The notes under the pieces were generated by a model. It worked only from the letters and a program-made list of their open reading frames with translations, did no database searches and was not told the DNA's origin. The translations under genes were made by a program, and so were the position numbers. Positions 33,490 through 41,054 of a stretch of 41,054 nt of DNA are shown here, in pieces (positions within the stretch are counted from its first letter, which is position 1; each line of letters starts with the position of its first letter). The stretch is taken from NCBI GenBank assembly GCA_046727175.1, contig JBKPCD010000029.1, positions 1-41,054 on the forward strand, given 5' to 3'. Origin of the DNA: JBKPCD01 sp046727175. GTDB lineage: Bacteria; Acidobacteriota; Vicinamibacteria; Vicinamibacterales; 2-12-FULL-66-21.

Positions 33490-34451
33490 CTATTCGCGTC
33501 TGACGTGCCGTGCCGACTTGTCCTCGCGAAGCGCCACGAACTTCGTGTGACGAAGGTGACTATCGCCAGTCCATTCTAGGAAATCGATCTGTGCGACGAG
33601 CACCGGTTTCAGCCAGCGGCAGTCCTTCATCTTCGCCGCGGTGAGACCCGCACCCTACCGGCCGCTCTTGGCTTCGGGCAAATTCGCGAAGGGGCATTCC
33701 GCAATCGCCAAGCCGTGGAACTTCTTGAAGAGTTGTCGGCGGACCACCGGTGTAAAACCGTTGCGCGTGCGGCCTGCGTACATCAGGCGGTCGTCTTCGT
33801 AGTACCCGAAGACCATGCATCGAACGTGTTCGAGCCCACTGTATACCCGCCGATCATGAATTCCTGACCGCGGTTATGCGCATCTTTTGCCAGGCGCCCG
33901 TTCGCAAGCCGGCCTCGTACAGGCTGTCGACCCGTTTGGCAACAAGGCCTTCGAATCCCTGGGCCTTGACGGACTCAACCAGCACGGGAAGCTCGGCCTC
34001 CACAGGCGCGGCATAGCGCACCGGGTCCAGCAGTCGTGGCCGAACCTTTCGTTCCAGGAGCTCTCGTCGTGCGCTCAACGGCCGATTCATGACCTCGTGT
34101 CCAGCGAGACCGTCAGGTCGAGGACGAAGTACACAACGGGTGCCTTTGATGAGCCGTAGTTCTGCAGGGCATTGAACGACGGTCGCCCCTCCTCGTCGAA
34201 TGCGACGACTTCGCCATCGATCACCGTCTCGTCAGGCAGCTTGGCCAAGCCGTTGACGACTGCGGGTATCGGACACTGAAATCATTGTCGTTGCCCGACC
34301 GAAGATGAACCCGTCCACCTGTCTTGAACGCGATCGCGCGATAGCCGTCGAGTTTCAGTTGGTACTCCCACCTATCTGGGTCCGTCGATAGCGCGTCCGT
34401 TCGCAGCAGGAGCATCGGCTCGATGAATCGCGCCGAGACCTTTGGGGGCAT
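33490..34451 (-). pseudogene. ATP-dependent DNA ligase (LigD ligase-domain type), multiply broken
   Basis: From ATG 34451: ARFIEPMLLLRTDALST, then the nucleotidyl-transfer motif YQLKLDGYRAIAFKT with the active-site Lys of KxDG. Later pieces in different frames are ETVIDGEVVAFDEEGRPSFN, NRPLSARRELLERKVRPRLL, GFEGLVAKRVDSLYEAGLRT and AWQKMR. The OB-fold part follows (MIGGYTVGSNTFDA; FGYYEDDRLMYAGRTRNGF; LKPVLVAQIDFLEWTGDSH). Slips occur near 34275, 34110, 33865 and 33805, and an in-frame TAG replaces a codon near 33660. This is more damage than any other gene here, so true decay is plausible. Convergent partner of nothing; it is divergent from the LigD polymerase gene. Confidence 0.8.
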
Positions 34452-34551
34452 CGACGGGGAGTCTATCGGATCTCACCTGCGGACCCACTGTGCGGCGGCG
34501 CTGCGGATCGGCGACACTGGCAAGAGTCACAGCTCGGATAGGTGCCAAGCC

Positions 34552-35541
34552 ATGCCGACAATCAAGCGCGACGCCATTCCACGAATTCGTAAACCCGCGT
34601 CCCCGAGTCGAGACAACCGGCGCAGTCGTGTCGTCGGCGAGTCGTCATCGGCGGTCGCGGGCGTTCGCATCTCGCACCCAGACCGCTTGATCTATCCGGA
34701 CCTAGGCATTTCCAAGATCCAGCTCGCTCAGTATTACGAACGCATCGCCGAATGGATCGTGCCGCACGTAGCCGCCAGGCCGTTGACATTGGTGCATTGC
34801 CCGGCAGGAATCGCGGCGCCCTGTCACTACCTGAAGCACGCGAAAGCCTGGGGTCCGAATGCGCTGCGGAGAGTGCGGATCCAAGAGAAGTCCAAGGTCG
34901 GTGAGTACCTGGTGGCGGACTCGATTGAGGCTGTCGTGTCACTCGCGCAGATGGGGATCGTCGAAATCCATACCTGGAATTCCACCGCCGCTGACGTCGA
35001 CCGTCCGAACCGGCTGGTGTGGGATCTCGATCCGGGCCCTCTGGTGTCGTGGAAGCAAGTCGTGAAGGCCGCCGCGCTCGTGCGCGATGTCCTCAAGACG
35101 CTGAACCTGCGATCCTGGGTCAAGACCACTGGCGGACGCGGAGTCCACGTCGTCGTGCCCCTCAAGCGCAAGCGAACCGTCACCGAATGCCTCGACTTCT
35201 CTCGCGCCGTGAGCGAGGCCATCGCGAAGACGGATCCGCGCATTTACACAACAGCTTTTCCAAAGGCGGGACGCGAGCGACAAATCCTAATCGACTATCT
35301 GAGGAACAACCGAACGAATACATCGGTCTGTGCCTTCTCGCCACGGGCCCGGCCCGGCGCGAGAGTGTCGATGCCGCTCAGTTGGAACGACTTGGAGGAT
35401 TCGCCGGATCGGTGGACGCTCTTAACGGTGCCGCGGCGTCTCGACCGACTCAGAACGGATCCTTGGAAGGACTACTGGTCAGACACTCAGACCATTTCGG
35501 CAGCTTCATTCGCTGCGGTCGCGCGAGTGTCGCTCAGATGA
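34552..35541 (+). CDS. ligD: Stand-alone LigD-type polymerase/primase (archaeo-eukaryotic primase family)
   Basis: 329 residues from ATG 34552. NHEJ polymerase fold: ISHPDRLIYPDLGISKIQLA, HVAARPLTLVHCPAG, HYLKHAKAW, the catalytic DxD in VWDLDPGP, LRSWVKTTGGRGVHVVVPL, and the late ILIDYLRNNRTNTSVCAFSP, ARPGARVSMPLSWNDL. In most bacteria this is one domain of multidomain LigD; here it is separate and divergent from the ligase domain gene, and no nuclease domain or Ku gene is present in the window. It would add nucleotides at broken ends. A polar basic N-terminal 40 residues precedes the domain. Confidence 0.9.
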   Translation: MPTIKRDAIPRIRKPASPSRDNRRSRVVGESSSAVAGVRISHPDRLIYPDLGISKIQLAQYYERIAEWIVPHVAARPLTLVHCPAGIAAPCHYLKHAKAWGPNALRRVRIQEKSKVGEYLVADSIEAVVSLAQMGIVEIHTWNSTAADVDRPNRLVWDLDPGPLVSWKQVVKAAALVRDVLKTLNLRSWVKTTGGRGVHVVVPLKRKRTVTECLDFSRAVSEAIAKTDPRIYTTAFPKAGRERQILIDYLRNNRTNTSVCAFSPRARPGARVSMPLSWNDLEDSPDRWTLLTVPRRLDRLRTDPWKDYWSDTQTISAASFAAVARVSLR

Positions 35542-35626
35542 TGGCACGCGGAGCGACGCGGCGCCGCCGCCGCGTCAACCGGTGAGTGGCGGCAAACGCG
35601 ACGCGAGTCGTACAGGGGAGATCAAC

Positions 35627-36142
35627 ATGTCTATAGTCGGCGCGAATCTCGGTATGCTCCTCGGCCTGGGCAGTGACGCCGCCGGTCTCACGTTCGCACA
35701 AATCAGTCTGCGGGGCGTCGTCGTCTTCGTGACGGCGCTAGTGATCGTGCGATGCGGAGACCGCCGGTTTCTTTCCCAGAAAACAGCATTCGATGCCGTC
35801 TTGGGGTTCATCCTTGCATCGATGCTTGCTCGCGCCGTTAACGGTACCGCCGCATTCTTCCCGACGCTCGGCGGCAGCTTCGTCCTGGTCGTCCTCCATC
35901 GACTGCTGGCGTACTGGTCACGTCGCTCTCACGCGTTTGGGCTCTTGATCAAAGGCCGTAGCGACGTCATCGTACGAGACGGTGCACTCGACGAAGCAGC
36001 CGCACGACGCAATCGCTTGAGCGAACACGACGTGCTTGAAGACCTCCGGCTGAATGGGAACGTCGCTGAAATGCGTGAGGTGTTGCTTGCGGTGCTCGAG
36101 CGAAATGGTCACATCAGCGTCGTCCGGCGCTCAGCGCAGTGA
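35627..36142 (+). CDS. YetF / DUF421 membrane protein
   Basis: 171 residues from ATG 35627, with AGGGGAG seven bases upstream. Helical membrane part (FAQISLRGVVVFVTALVIVR; ILASMLARAVNGTAAFFPTL; SFVLVVLHRLLAYWS) followed by the YetF cytoplasmic domain: LLIKGRSDVIVRDGALDEAA, SEHDVLEDLRLNGNVAEMRE and LERNGHISVVRR. These are the diagnostic DUF421/YetF motifs, including the KG, L.E and ERNG elements. Function unknown. A small basic protein follows in the same direction. Confidence 0.9.
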   Translation: MSIVGANLGMLLGLGSDAAGLTFAQISLRGVVVFVTALVIVRCGDRRFLSQKTAFDAVLGFILASMLARAVNGTAAFFPTLGGSFVLVVLHRLLAYWSRRSHAFGLLIKGRSDVIVRDGALDEAAARRNRLSEHDVLEDLRLNGNVAEMREVLLAVLERNGHISVVRRSAQ

Positions 36143-36193
36143 GCACGCGGTGAACCGGATGACGTTACCGGCGGCACGTTAACGGAGACAGGC

Positions 36194-36388
36194 ATGCCTT
36201 TCAAGAGCCAGGCGCAACGGCGGAAGTTCGCGCAACTGCTTGTCGAAGGGAAAATCTCGAATGAAACCTTCGAGGAATGGAACCGCGAGACGGGAGGCAA
36301 GAAGCTGCCAGAGCGCGTTCGGACGAAATCAAAAGCATCCAAGAAGGTAGGTGGACGTCACCGACCGCTTGCGGCGAAGAAACGGTGA
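36194..36388 (+). CDS. Small basic protein (MPFKSxAQRRKF type)
   Basis: 64 residues with GGAGA before the ATG. The start MPFKSQAQRRKFAQLLVEGK is a recognisable conserved opening shared with short DUF3008-like proteins, followed by ISNETFEEWNRETGGKKLPE and a Lys/Arg-rich tail. Probably nucleic-acid-associated or disordered; no activity is known. Confidence 0.7.
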   Translation: MPFKSQAQRRKFAQLLVEGKISNETFEEWNRETGGKKLPERVRTKSKASKKVGGRHRPLAAKKR

Positions 36389-36803
36389 GCCCTGTCGACG
36401 GAAGAACCTGTCGTGGACCGACGCTAGCGTAGGGGCGGTCGACTACTACGGCCATCCTGCGGCCCCAGCGGTCGCGAGCAACATGCAATGGTTCAGGAGA
36501 CCGCTGTACACGCTGCTTATTCGAGCCTTACCATTCGATGCGGCGCGTGCAGACGCGCGCAACGTCTTGAGACAGAACGACTGATGCTTGAGAGCGGGCC
36601 TCCTGGCGAGCGGTCCGAGGCATGCCGCTAAATGAAAATGCGATTGTGATAGGACTGTGATACGTGGGCTTGAAAACCCCCAGGAATATGGAGGTTTACC
36701 GGGGCACACCGGGCGATACTTCGAAGCGGCTAATTCGTTGAGGGCGTGTGCGTTGAGGTCTCTGCGCGTGTCTCGGTGTTCCTGGCGAGCGTCGCCGGAA
36801 TTG

Positions 36804-36843
36804 TTTTCCAAGCGTGCTCCTTCAACCACTCGGACATCTCTCC
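36804..36843 (-). pseudogene. tRNA-Ser(GGA) 5' half, right copy
   Basis: From 36843 on the minus strand: GGAGAGATGTCCGAGTGG, TTGAAGGAGCACGC, anticodon loop TTGGAAAA. Acceptor 5' strand, D-arm and half of the anticodon arm are canonical; homology stops just past the anticodon, so it cannot fold as a tRNA. Its 5' half is closer to a consensus tRNA-Ser than the left copy's. Confidence 0.65.
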
Positions 36844-36953
36844 ACTTTAGAATCTACAACTTGCAACCGAGACTGAGCGGGAAAATCGCAAATTGTGTAA
36901 GACCTCTTAAGCCGTCGCGATCACTTACCGGTATTTCAAGTATAGCCGCCGCG
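36805..36953. repeat. Right ~149-bp imperfect direct repeat (tRNA-Ser 5' half plus leader)
   Basis: Partner of 12685-12833, same orientation and same length by my alignment. By eye roughly three quarters of positions agree, with the strongest blocks in the tRNA part, CGCGATCACTTAC and AGTATAGCCGC. Confidence 0.65.
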
Positions 36954-37211
36954 CGGTCAGTCGCGAGCAGCGTCTCGCGTCCGAAGTTGCGGCCGCCCGT
37001 GCTGCCGGCCTCGACGTGAACGACGAAGATGTCCGGAAAACACCACGACCACGCCTCCGCGCTGGTCGCGGCGCTTCGAGTCGCTTGTTGAGGCCAGCGC
37101 GGATCGTAAAGAATCGTGCGCGCGAGGGAAGATCGAGGCGGGGGCAGGGGAGGCCCTTCGAGGCGAACGGAGACTGATTAGTCTCTTGAGTTCGCAAATC
37201 CGAGTCTGTCT

Positions 37212-37982
37212 ATGTCCACGAGTGCTGATGACGTTTGGGCTGCCCTAGCGGTGGGCGCAGTGCCATCCGTTGGGCTGATGGTCGGCGCGATCGCCGGAGC
37301 ATTCTCCCGGATGCCGCACCAACCCATAGCGATGGCCATGTCGGTAGGGGCGGGACTGCTGCTCGCCGGTGTGTCCCTTAAAGTGGCTGCGGATACGATC
37401 CGGATCGCCGGGCCACTGGCGGCGGCGCTGTCACTGCTGCTTGGGGCAGCGGTATTCAGCGCGAGCAACGCGCTTCTCGCGCGGTTCGGTGCCGCTCACC
37501 GCAAGCGATGCGGCGATTGTATTCAGCAGCCGGCCGAGTCTCAGCAGCCTGGCAGCGGAGTGGCCATCGCGCTCGGCAACGCGCTTGACGCGGCCCCGGA
37601 GGCGATGGTGTTGGGAATCGCTCTACGGGATCCGGTCGTCCCCCTTGCGCTGGTGATCGCGTTCTCCGTGGGCAACCTTCCGGTGGCTTTATCGAGCACA
37701 GCGGGGATGCGGGCTGCCGGCCGCCGTTACGCCTACATCTTTCTGCTTTGGAGTGCGATCGCGATCGGGGCAGCGGTAGCAATCGTGGCCGGGTATGTTG
37801 GGTTCGGTTCGCTCAGTCAGGCGTGGCCACCCCGGCTGCAGGCATTTGGAGCCGGAGCACTGCTCGCGATGGCTGCGGAAACGATGATTCCCGAGGCCTT
37901 CCACAACAGTCGGCGTTTCTCCGGCTTGCTCGCCGCCTTCGGTTTCGGCCTCCTGCTGCTTGTAGACGCTACGACACGTTAG
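37212..37982 (+). CDS. ZIP-family metal transporter
   Basis: 256 residues and about seven to eight membrane helices (VGAVPSVGLMVGAIAGAF; MAMSVGAGLLLAGVSLKVAA; AAALSLLLGAAVFSASNALL). The conserved amphipathic metal-path helix reads ALGNALDAAPEAMVLGIALR, with D and E at positions where many ZIPs have His and Glu, and FGAGALLAMAAETMIPEAF is the second metal helix. The His-poor cytoplasmic loop contains RKRCGDC. Likely imports a divalent metal such as zinc or iron across the inner membrane. Lies just outside the right repeat. Confidence 0.85.
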   Translation: MSTSADDVWAALAVGAVPSVGLMVGAIAGAFSRMPHQPIAMAMSVGAGLLLAGVSLKVAADTIRIAGPLAAALSLLLGAAVFSASNALLARFGAAHRKRCGDCIQQPAESQQPGSGVAIALGNALDAAPEAMVLGIALRDPVVPLALVIAFSVGNLPVALSSTAGMRAAGRRYAYIFLLWSAIAIGAAVAIVAGYVGFGSLSQAWPPRLQAFGAGALLAMAAETMIPEAFHNSRRFSGLLAAFGFGLLLLVDATTR

Positions 37983-38293
37983 AGACTCTATTCGCCTGAT
38001 GGCCCCATCGTTCGGTGCGGACCGTAGCCCGATTCATTCGGCTGCGATACACAACAAGCACGAACCCATCACACCAGATGCGGGAAGGTGAATCTCTTGG
38101 ACGATGGTGTCGTCGATACTTTGGTCTTGGTTGGCGGGACGAGAGGCGTTGATGACTGACGTTGGCAGCGGTGCAACCAATTGCGGACCGCATCTAACGA
38201 ACAGTCGGACCGGCAGCTGCGGGGACGTGCAGGAGAGGACACAACGCAGAGGGCGCCAAACTAACGCGACAGCGTTGTCGGACCAGGGCACCT
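37983..38293. other. Intergenic region, nothing identified
   Basis: About 310 bases between the ZIP gene and the convergent phosphatase fragment. Short frames exist on both strands but lack ribosome sites and recognisable content; no terminator-like hairpin with a T-tract was seen. Confidence 0.4.
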
Positions 38294-38836
38294 TCAGACG
38301 TCGTTCCTCCTCAGCACGATGATCGTTTGGTCGTCGAGAGGCTGTCCGCCTGCTCGAAAGGCATCGAGCGCTGCGGTGAGCTGACCACCGAATGCTTCGG
38401 CCGAACTAGCGTCGAGACCACGAGCGATGCTCATGAGTCCGTCACGACCCAGTTCATCTCCAGTCGGACTGGTAGCTTCGGGGGCTCCATCGCTGTACAG
38501 CACAACAAGATCGCCCAATAACAGCTTGACAACTGTGCGATCGTAGTTGATGTCGTCGAGCAGGCCGAGCGGAATGCCAGCCGGCCGATCGCGTTCGCTG
38601 GTGCGTCCCGCTTGAAGCCAGCTCCATTCCTGACGCGAGGCACGGTACAAGAGCGGTGGGGGGTGTCCCGCGTTCGTCATTACAAGTAACCCCCGGCGGA
38701 TGTGCCAGCCGATCGCGACCATCGTGGCGTAGTGCACGTCGCCGAGTTCTTCTCGAACCGCCTGATTGAGCTCTCGCATCAACCCGACTTGTGCCAACTC
38801 ACGCAGGTGCCGCTGCATGAGCTCTCGAAGCTTCAC
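38294..38836 (-). pseudogene. C-terminal half of a SpoIIE-type PP2C phosphatase
   Basis: 180 residues from a GTG at 38836. It begins inside the family (VKLRELMQRHLRELAQVGLM), then YATMVAIGWHIRRGLLVMTN, AGHPPPLLYRAS, LVVLYSDGAPEATSP and the terminal LDDQTIIVLRR. The late metal-binding motifs (SDG and DDQT) are present, but the first half of the fold with the early metal-binding Asp (DVxGHG) is missing: upstream comes a DUF302 stop after 37 bases. No ribosome site at the start. Probably a truncated, inactive remnant; a short regulatory protein is less likely. Confidence 0.7.
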
Positions 38837-38873
38837 GCCGAGCGCCTTCGGCGCTTCTTCATGCTCGCTCTTT

Positions 38874-39353
38874 TCACCGCGCCGCTGCTTCGAGCAGTGA
38901 CACGATCTTCAGGTCGAGCTCCCGGGCAACGGCGAGAGCTGGCTCGATGAGACTCGCCATGGAGTCGTACGACATGTGGACGCCATCATCGCGCTCGTCG
39001 ACGAGGATCGTGATCGGTGCGTATGACGCGGCGTCGGGAACCGTCTTTGCCGTCTCCTTCATGATGAGCGGATTACCGACGACGAGTCTGAGGATCTGAG
39101 GCCCGCGTCCGCCTCGTGCCTTACGCAGGACATCGCCAGCGTCAAAGCGGACGAACTCCATCAGATCCGACGATCCGATCGCGGCTTGGACAACGTCTTC
39201 AAGATCGGCGGCAGTCGTTGCTGCGGCAAGCGCGCCGTGGAACGCGTGCATATCCGGATGGCCGATGGTCGCCGTCAGCCTTCGGACGATCTCGTCGAAT
39301 GGCCGGGACGAGACAAGGCTGACCCTTCGGACTGAGACCTCGATCGTTGGCAT
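38874..39353 (-). CDS. DUF302 domain protein
   Basis: 159 residues from ATG 39353. Pattern VRRVSLVSSRPFDEIVRRLT ... LMEFVRFDAGDVLRKARGG, LRLVVGNPLIMKETAKTVPD, ASYAPITILVDERDDGVHMS, YDSMASLIEP is the DUF302 fold (alpha/beta, TT1751-like). In other bacteria it is linked to stress and sulfur metabolism but no activity is established. Its stop is 37 bases before the phosphatase fragment's start. Confidence 0.85.
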   Translation of the reverse strand: MPTIEVSVRRVSLVSSRPFDEIVRRLTATIGHPDMHAFHGALAAATTAADLEDVVQAAIGSSDLMEFVRFDAGDVLRKARGGRGPQILRLVVGNPLIMKETAKTVPDAASYAPITILVDERDDGVHMSYDSMASLIEPALAVARELDLKIVSLLEAAAR

Positions 39354-39377
39354 TTCCTCTCGCCCCGACTGCTACGG

Positions 39378-40370
39378 CTAAGCAACTGTGGGAAGAAGAT
39401 CCTCCGCGTGTTGCTCAGCAGCTGACTTGGAGTGCACAACGCGTTCGTGAACGTGCGCGGCAGGAGTGCGGTCGATCAGGAGACTCAGTAATTCGGGCCG
39501 GCTGTAGTGGCCGCGCGAGTCCATTAGCTGCTTACGCTCGTCGATGCGCGTGAAGTCCAGGTCGGCGATGACCACGCCTTCGCCCGAGCGGATCGGTTCG
39601 CCGATCAGGGTTCCATCGGGTGCCACGATCGCGGTAAAGCAACCACCAGAGATGGGGCCAATGCTGCCGCCGGTGTCGCTGACGATCTGCGCCTGCTGAT
39701 CGGCATCCAGCCAGGCCGTCGCGCACACCACGAAGCATGCAGACTCCAGTGCATGCTGCCGGATGTTGATTTCCGTCTGCTCCGTAAACAGGCTGCCAAA
39801 GATCGAGCCCGGATACATCGCCGAGTGGATCTGCTCGCCGTCCGCCATCATGGCGTACCGTGCTAGAGGGTTGTAATGCTCCCAGCACGCCAGCTGACCA
39901 ATGCGGCCGACCTCGCTGTCAACGGCGCGCAGGCCTGAACCGTCGCCCTGGCCCCAGATCATGCGCTCGTGATACGTCGGGGTGATCTTGCGGCGCCGCT
40001 GAATCAAGGTGCCGTCGGCATCGAAGAGCAGTTGCGTGTTGTAGAGCGTTCCACCGTCACGTTCGTTGATGCCGACGGACGCGACAATTCTCGTCTGTTT
40101 GCAGGCTTCGCTGATGGCATTGGTGGCAGGAGACGGCACCGTCACCGCCTCATCGAACAACTTGAGGTACTCACGTCCGCCAACGATCTGGTAGGCGGGC
40201 TGGACGAATGAGAAGTACGGGTAGTACGGCACCACGGTTTCCGGGAAGGTGGCGAACTGCACTCCCTCTCGACCGAGTTCGTGGATCTGTCGCACGATCT
40301 TGTCGACCGTTCCTTCGCGGCTATAGAGGACGGGACTCAGTTGCACCGCTGCGGCTTTGACAGTTCTCAT
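39378..40370 (-). CDS. Nitrilase (carbon-nitrogen hydrolase family)
   Basis: 330 residues from ATG 40370, with AAGGAC upstream; a GTG ten codons earlier is possible. Converts nitriles to acids. Catalytic triad Glu 44 (FPETVVPYYPYFSF), Lys 128 (RRRKITPTYHERMIWGQGDG) and Cys 162 (GQLACWEHYNPLARY) with its flanking Glu. These contexts match branch-1 true nitrilases of the Nit6803 type rather than amidases. The usual Nit1-cluster neighbours (radical SAM, AIR-synthase-like) are absent; upstream is a secreted cupin, then an epoxide-hydrolase-like gene. Confidence 0.93.
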   Translation of the reverse strand: MRTVKAAAVQLSPVLYSREGTVDKIVRQIHELGREGVQFATFPETVVPYYPYFSFVQPAYQIVGGREYLKLFDEAVTVPSPATNAISEACKQTRIVASVGINERDGGTLYNTQLLFDADGTLIQRRRKITPTYHERMIWGQGDGSGLRAVDSEVGRIGQLACWEHYNPLARYAMMADGEQIHSAMYPGSIFGSLFTEQTEINIRQHALESACFVVCATAWLDADQQAQIVSDTGGSIGPISGGCFTAIVAPDGTLIGEPIRSGEGVVIADLDFTRIDERKQLMDSRGHYSRPELLSLLIDRTPAAHVHERVVHSKSAAEQHAEDLLPTVA

Positions 40371-40421
40371 CGCATTGTCCTTGCTAGTGATCGCTGCCAC
40401 GAAGTGAGGCAGCCGCTCTGC

Positions 40422-40820
40422 TTACTTGGCGAGCACGACGAGCGGCTTACCTTTTTCGACGATGTACGTCGCGAGCTCCGCCGCGTTGCCGGTGCCGATG
40501 TTCTTCGCCGCGTGAATCGTTCCGGCCGGGATGAACAAGGCCTCCCCGGCCTTGAGCGTCACCGGCGGCTGGCCCTCGAGTTGATACTCCAGCGTGCCTT
40601 CGAGGACGTAGGCGACCTCTGCACCCGGATGCGAGTGCTTACCGAACGCCACTCCGGGGTCGAAATCGACACGCACCTGGATGACCTCGCGTCCGGGGAC
40701 TCCCAGATCGTGCCGTAGGGCATCGGTGCGCTTGATTCCCGATTGCTCCGCGTGCGTCACGTGCAGCGCCAAACCGCTTCCGGCAATCAGCACCGCGACC
40801 ATCATTCGAGTCATGTTCAT
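40422..40820 (-). CDS. Secreted single-domain cupin protein
   Basis: 132 residues from ATG 40820, preceded by AAAGGAG. Signal peptide MNMTRMMVAVLIAGSGLALH ending near THA. One cupin domain: motif 1 FGKHSHPGAEVAYVLEGTLE with HxH and Glu, motif 2 LFIPAGTIHAAKNIG with His. Metal binding and a small-molecule or sensor role are likely. It lies between the nitrilase and the hydrolase in the same direction, with 51 and 37 bases between genes. Confidence 0.88.
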   Translation of the reverse strand: MNMTRMMVAVLIAGSGLALHVTHAEQSGIKRTDALRHDLGVPGREVIQVRVDFDPGVAFGKHSHPGAEVAYVLEGTLEYQLEGQPPVTLKAGEALFIPAGTIHAAKNIGTGNAAELATYIVEKGKPLVVLAK

Positions 40821-40857
40821 GCGGACTCCTTTAGTTCCTCCACACTGCAATCAGTGA

Positions 40858-41054
40858 TCAGTTCACCGACCTGAGTGACTTGAAGGCGGCACGTAGTTCG
40901 CTGGCAAAGAGCCCGGGCTGCTCCCACGCCGCGAAGTGGCCACCCTTGGCGAGCGTGTTGTAATAAATGAGCTTGGGATACGCTTGCTCGGTCCAGCTCC
41001 GGGGGGCTTCATATTGCTCGCCGGGAAAGACGCTCACGGCGACCGGAATGGAGA
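40858..41054 (-). CDS. C-terminus of an epoxide-hydrolase-type alpha/beta-hydrolase (5' end outside window)
   Basis: The last 64 residues read SIPVAVSVFPGEQYEAPRSW, then AYPKLIYYNTLAKGGHFAAW, EQPGLFASELRAAFKSL. The KGGHFAAWEQP motif carries the catalytic His of the epoxide-hydrolase family with N-terminal EHN domain; the nucleophile Asp and acid lie beyond the window. It is likely the first of a short operon with cupin and nitrilase. Confidence 0.8.
   Translation of the reverse strand, partial: SIPVAVSVFPGEQYEAPRSWTEQAYPKLIYYNTLAKGGHFAAWEQPGLFASELRAAFKSLRSVN

Larger units (their letters stand above)
36389..37211. other. Non-coding region holding the right tRNA-Ser fragment
   Basis: About 820 bases without a firm gene. 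It contains the tRNA-Ser 5' half and its leader repeat (36804-36953). A plus-strand frame from about 36941 (AVSREQRLASEVAAARAAGL, then DVNDEDVRKTPRPRLRAG) has coding-like composition but no start and may be a gene tail. The stretch 36630-36720 is locally AT-richer. Confidence 0.5.

Noticed and set aside
1..41054. CRISPR array, rRNA operon or insertion sequence
   Set aside because: No regularly spaced repeats, rRNA sequence or transposase with terminal repeats was seen.

Overview
The window is a GC-rich bacterial chromosome segment. A soil Acidobacteriota of the Vicinamibacteria type is the most likely source. This is inferred from gene architecture (an ECF sigma factor beside a Ser/Thr kinase-TolB-like-TPR protein, a carboxypeptidase-regulatory-domain/TonB-type receptor, a Big_2 lipoprotein) and a GTCCGGCT-AA-AGCCGGAC palindrome; no rRNA or marker gene confirms it.

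Layout. (1) 1-11 kb: a vanadium-haloperoxidase-type PAP2 protein (cut by the window edge), a secreted alpha/beta-hydrolase, an ECF sigma factor followed by a transmembrane protein kinase with TPRs, a frameshifted TonB-dependent-receptor-like gene, and a lipoprotein. (2) 11-12.5 kb: an accessory patch with an internally deleted tyrosine recombinase relic, small ORFs and an addiction-module antitoxin/toxin pair. (3) 12.7-36.8 kb: about 24 kb lying between two similar ~149-bp direct repeats, each containing the 5' half of a tRNA-Ser(GGA). It holds rtcB; two small hydrophilic proteins; a leftward cluster (YqjE-like, PPase, PNPOx-like, molybdopterin oxidoreductase, diheme/ferritin-like protein); DUF1003; and a rightward cluster (SRPBCC, Zn-dependent formaldehyde-dehydrogenase-like, large catalase, DUF892, DUF6766, FAD/Rieske oxidoreductase, HhH-PHP, second FAD oxidoreductase, DUF2071). 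AlkB, DUF72, a broken ATP-dependent DNA ligase, a stand-alone LigD-type polymerase, a YetF/DUF421 protein and a small basic protein follow. The content points to oxidative, DNA- and RNA-damage tolerance. (4) 37-41 kb: ZIP transporter, half a SpoIIE phosphatase, DUF302, nitrilase, cupin and the end of an epoxide-hydrolase-like gene.

How it may work together. A two-block motif GAAACGTC-N14-CGGAC recurs upstream of the sigma factor, the lipoprotein and (as CGGGAC) rtcB; a related minus-strand copy lies upstream of the receptor. It looks like an ECF promoter, suggesting that the kinase-linked sigma factor regulates itself, envelope genes and RNA repair.

Caution. At least ten genes are interrupted by single-base indels, many at short homopolymers and each repairable by one base. 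Many of these breaks are probably consensus errors in the assembly rather than biology. The ligase and recombinase relics carry more damage and look truly degenerate.
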